Source: an uncultured Collinsella sp.
GTDB taxonomy: Bacteria; Actinomycetota; Coriobacteriia; Coriobacteriales; Coriobacteriaceae
Reading direction: 5' to 3'
Assembly: GCA_900545665.1 (NCBI GenBank)
Contig: UQZU01000015.1
Location: forward strand, 1 to 43,339
Length of the DNA stretch: 43,339 nt
Position 1 is the stretch's first letter. Each line of letters opens with the position of its first letter. The position numbers and the translations under genes were made by a program. This document shows, in pieces, positions 43,291 to 43,339 of this stretch. The notes under the pieces were generated by a model. The model was not told the origin of the DNA. It did no database searches and saw nothing but the letters and a program-made list of their open reading frames with translations.

Positions 43291-43339
43291 CTGTCTCTTA
43301 TACACATCTCCGAGCCCACGAGACTACGCTGCATCTCGT
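43291..43339. other. Illumina Nextera adapter contamination at contig end
   Basis: CTGTCTCTTATACACATCT (43291-43309) is the Tn5 mosaic-end sequence of Nextera libraries. CCGAGCCCACGAGAC (43310-43324) is the read-2 adapter, TACGCTGC (43325-43332) an 8-base index, and ATCTCGT the start of the P7 end. On the minus strand it translates to MQRSLVGSEMCIRD, a false N-terminus fused to hycE. Confidence 0.98.

Overview
The window reads as a draft contig from a high-GC anaerobic gut actinomycete of the Coriobacteriia, most likely Collinsella or a close relative. This is inferred from gene content and codon use and was not tested by a search. Supporting signs are the tig-clpP-clpX-valS-folC order, a formate hydrogenlyase operon, selenocysteine machinery, NADP-type glutamate dehydrogenase, and a very large Big_4-repeat surface protein with an LAxTG sorting signal. 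Both ends are incomplete: rfbA runs off the left edge, and the right end is Illumina Nextera adapter joined to a truncated hydrogenase gene.

Layout. (1) 1-2815, minus strand: a surface-polysaccharide operon, read loaP (RfaH/NusG-type antiterminator), initiating sugar-phosphate transferase, family 2 glycosyltransferase, rfbA. (2) 3142-5573, minus: thrS lacking the usual TGS domain, and a small membrane zinc-ribbon protein. (3) 5980-10526, plus: a three-gene GlpA-like / pyridine-nucleotide oxidoreductase / DUF1667 operon, then a Xaa-Pro peptidase. (4) 10755-17192, minus: one large cell-wall-anchored Ig-repeat protein split by a single in-frame TGA. (5) 17426-25447, minus: folC, valS, clpX, clpP and tig, with a tRNA-Leu just upstream of tig. 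(6) 25762-29507, minus: a two-gene molybdenum hydroxylase (xanthine dehydrogenase family). (7) 29736-31091: gdhA. (8) 31349-38395, minus: a selenium/molybdenum block with a DUF3343 (Se/S carrier-like) protein, mobA, tRNA-Sec, selB, selA and a molybdopterin oxidoreductase. (9) 38518-43290, minus: focA and the 3' half of a formate hydrogenlyase operon (hycI, hycH, hycG, hycF and a hycE-like large subunit).

How the parts fit. Regions 6, 8 and 9 form a theme of molybdenum, selenium and formate/hydrogen metabolism: formate transport, H2 production from formate, molybdenum cofactor modification, and incorporation of selenocysteine. Regions 1 and 4 build the cell surface. Region 5 is housekeeping protein quality control and translation.

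The least explained material is intergenic. Five copies of an exactly 63-bp palindrome (TTGCGGTGAAATA...TATTTCACCGCAA) sit between genes, one of them with a fully covaried 4-bp block. At three of the five loci they lie next to a second hairpin motif with a conserved GGGACRGG loop. A different pair of about 65-bp inverted repeats precedes the GlpA-like operon. A large structured segment lies between valS and folC and ends in a terminator only 22 nt before folC. No CRISPR array, prophage, transposase or restriction system was seen.
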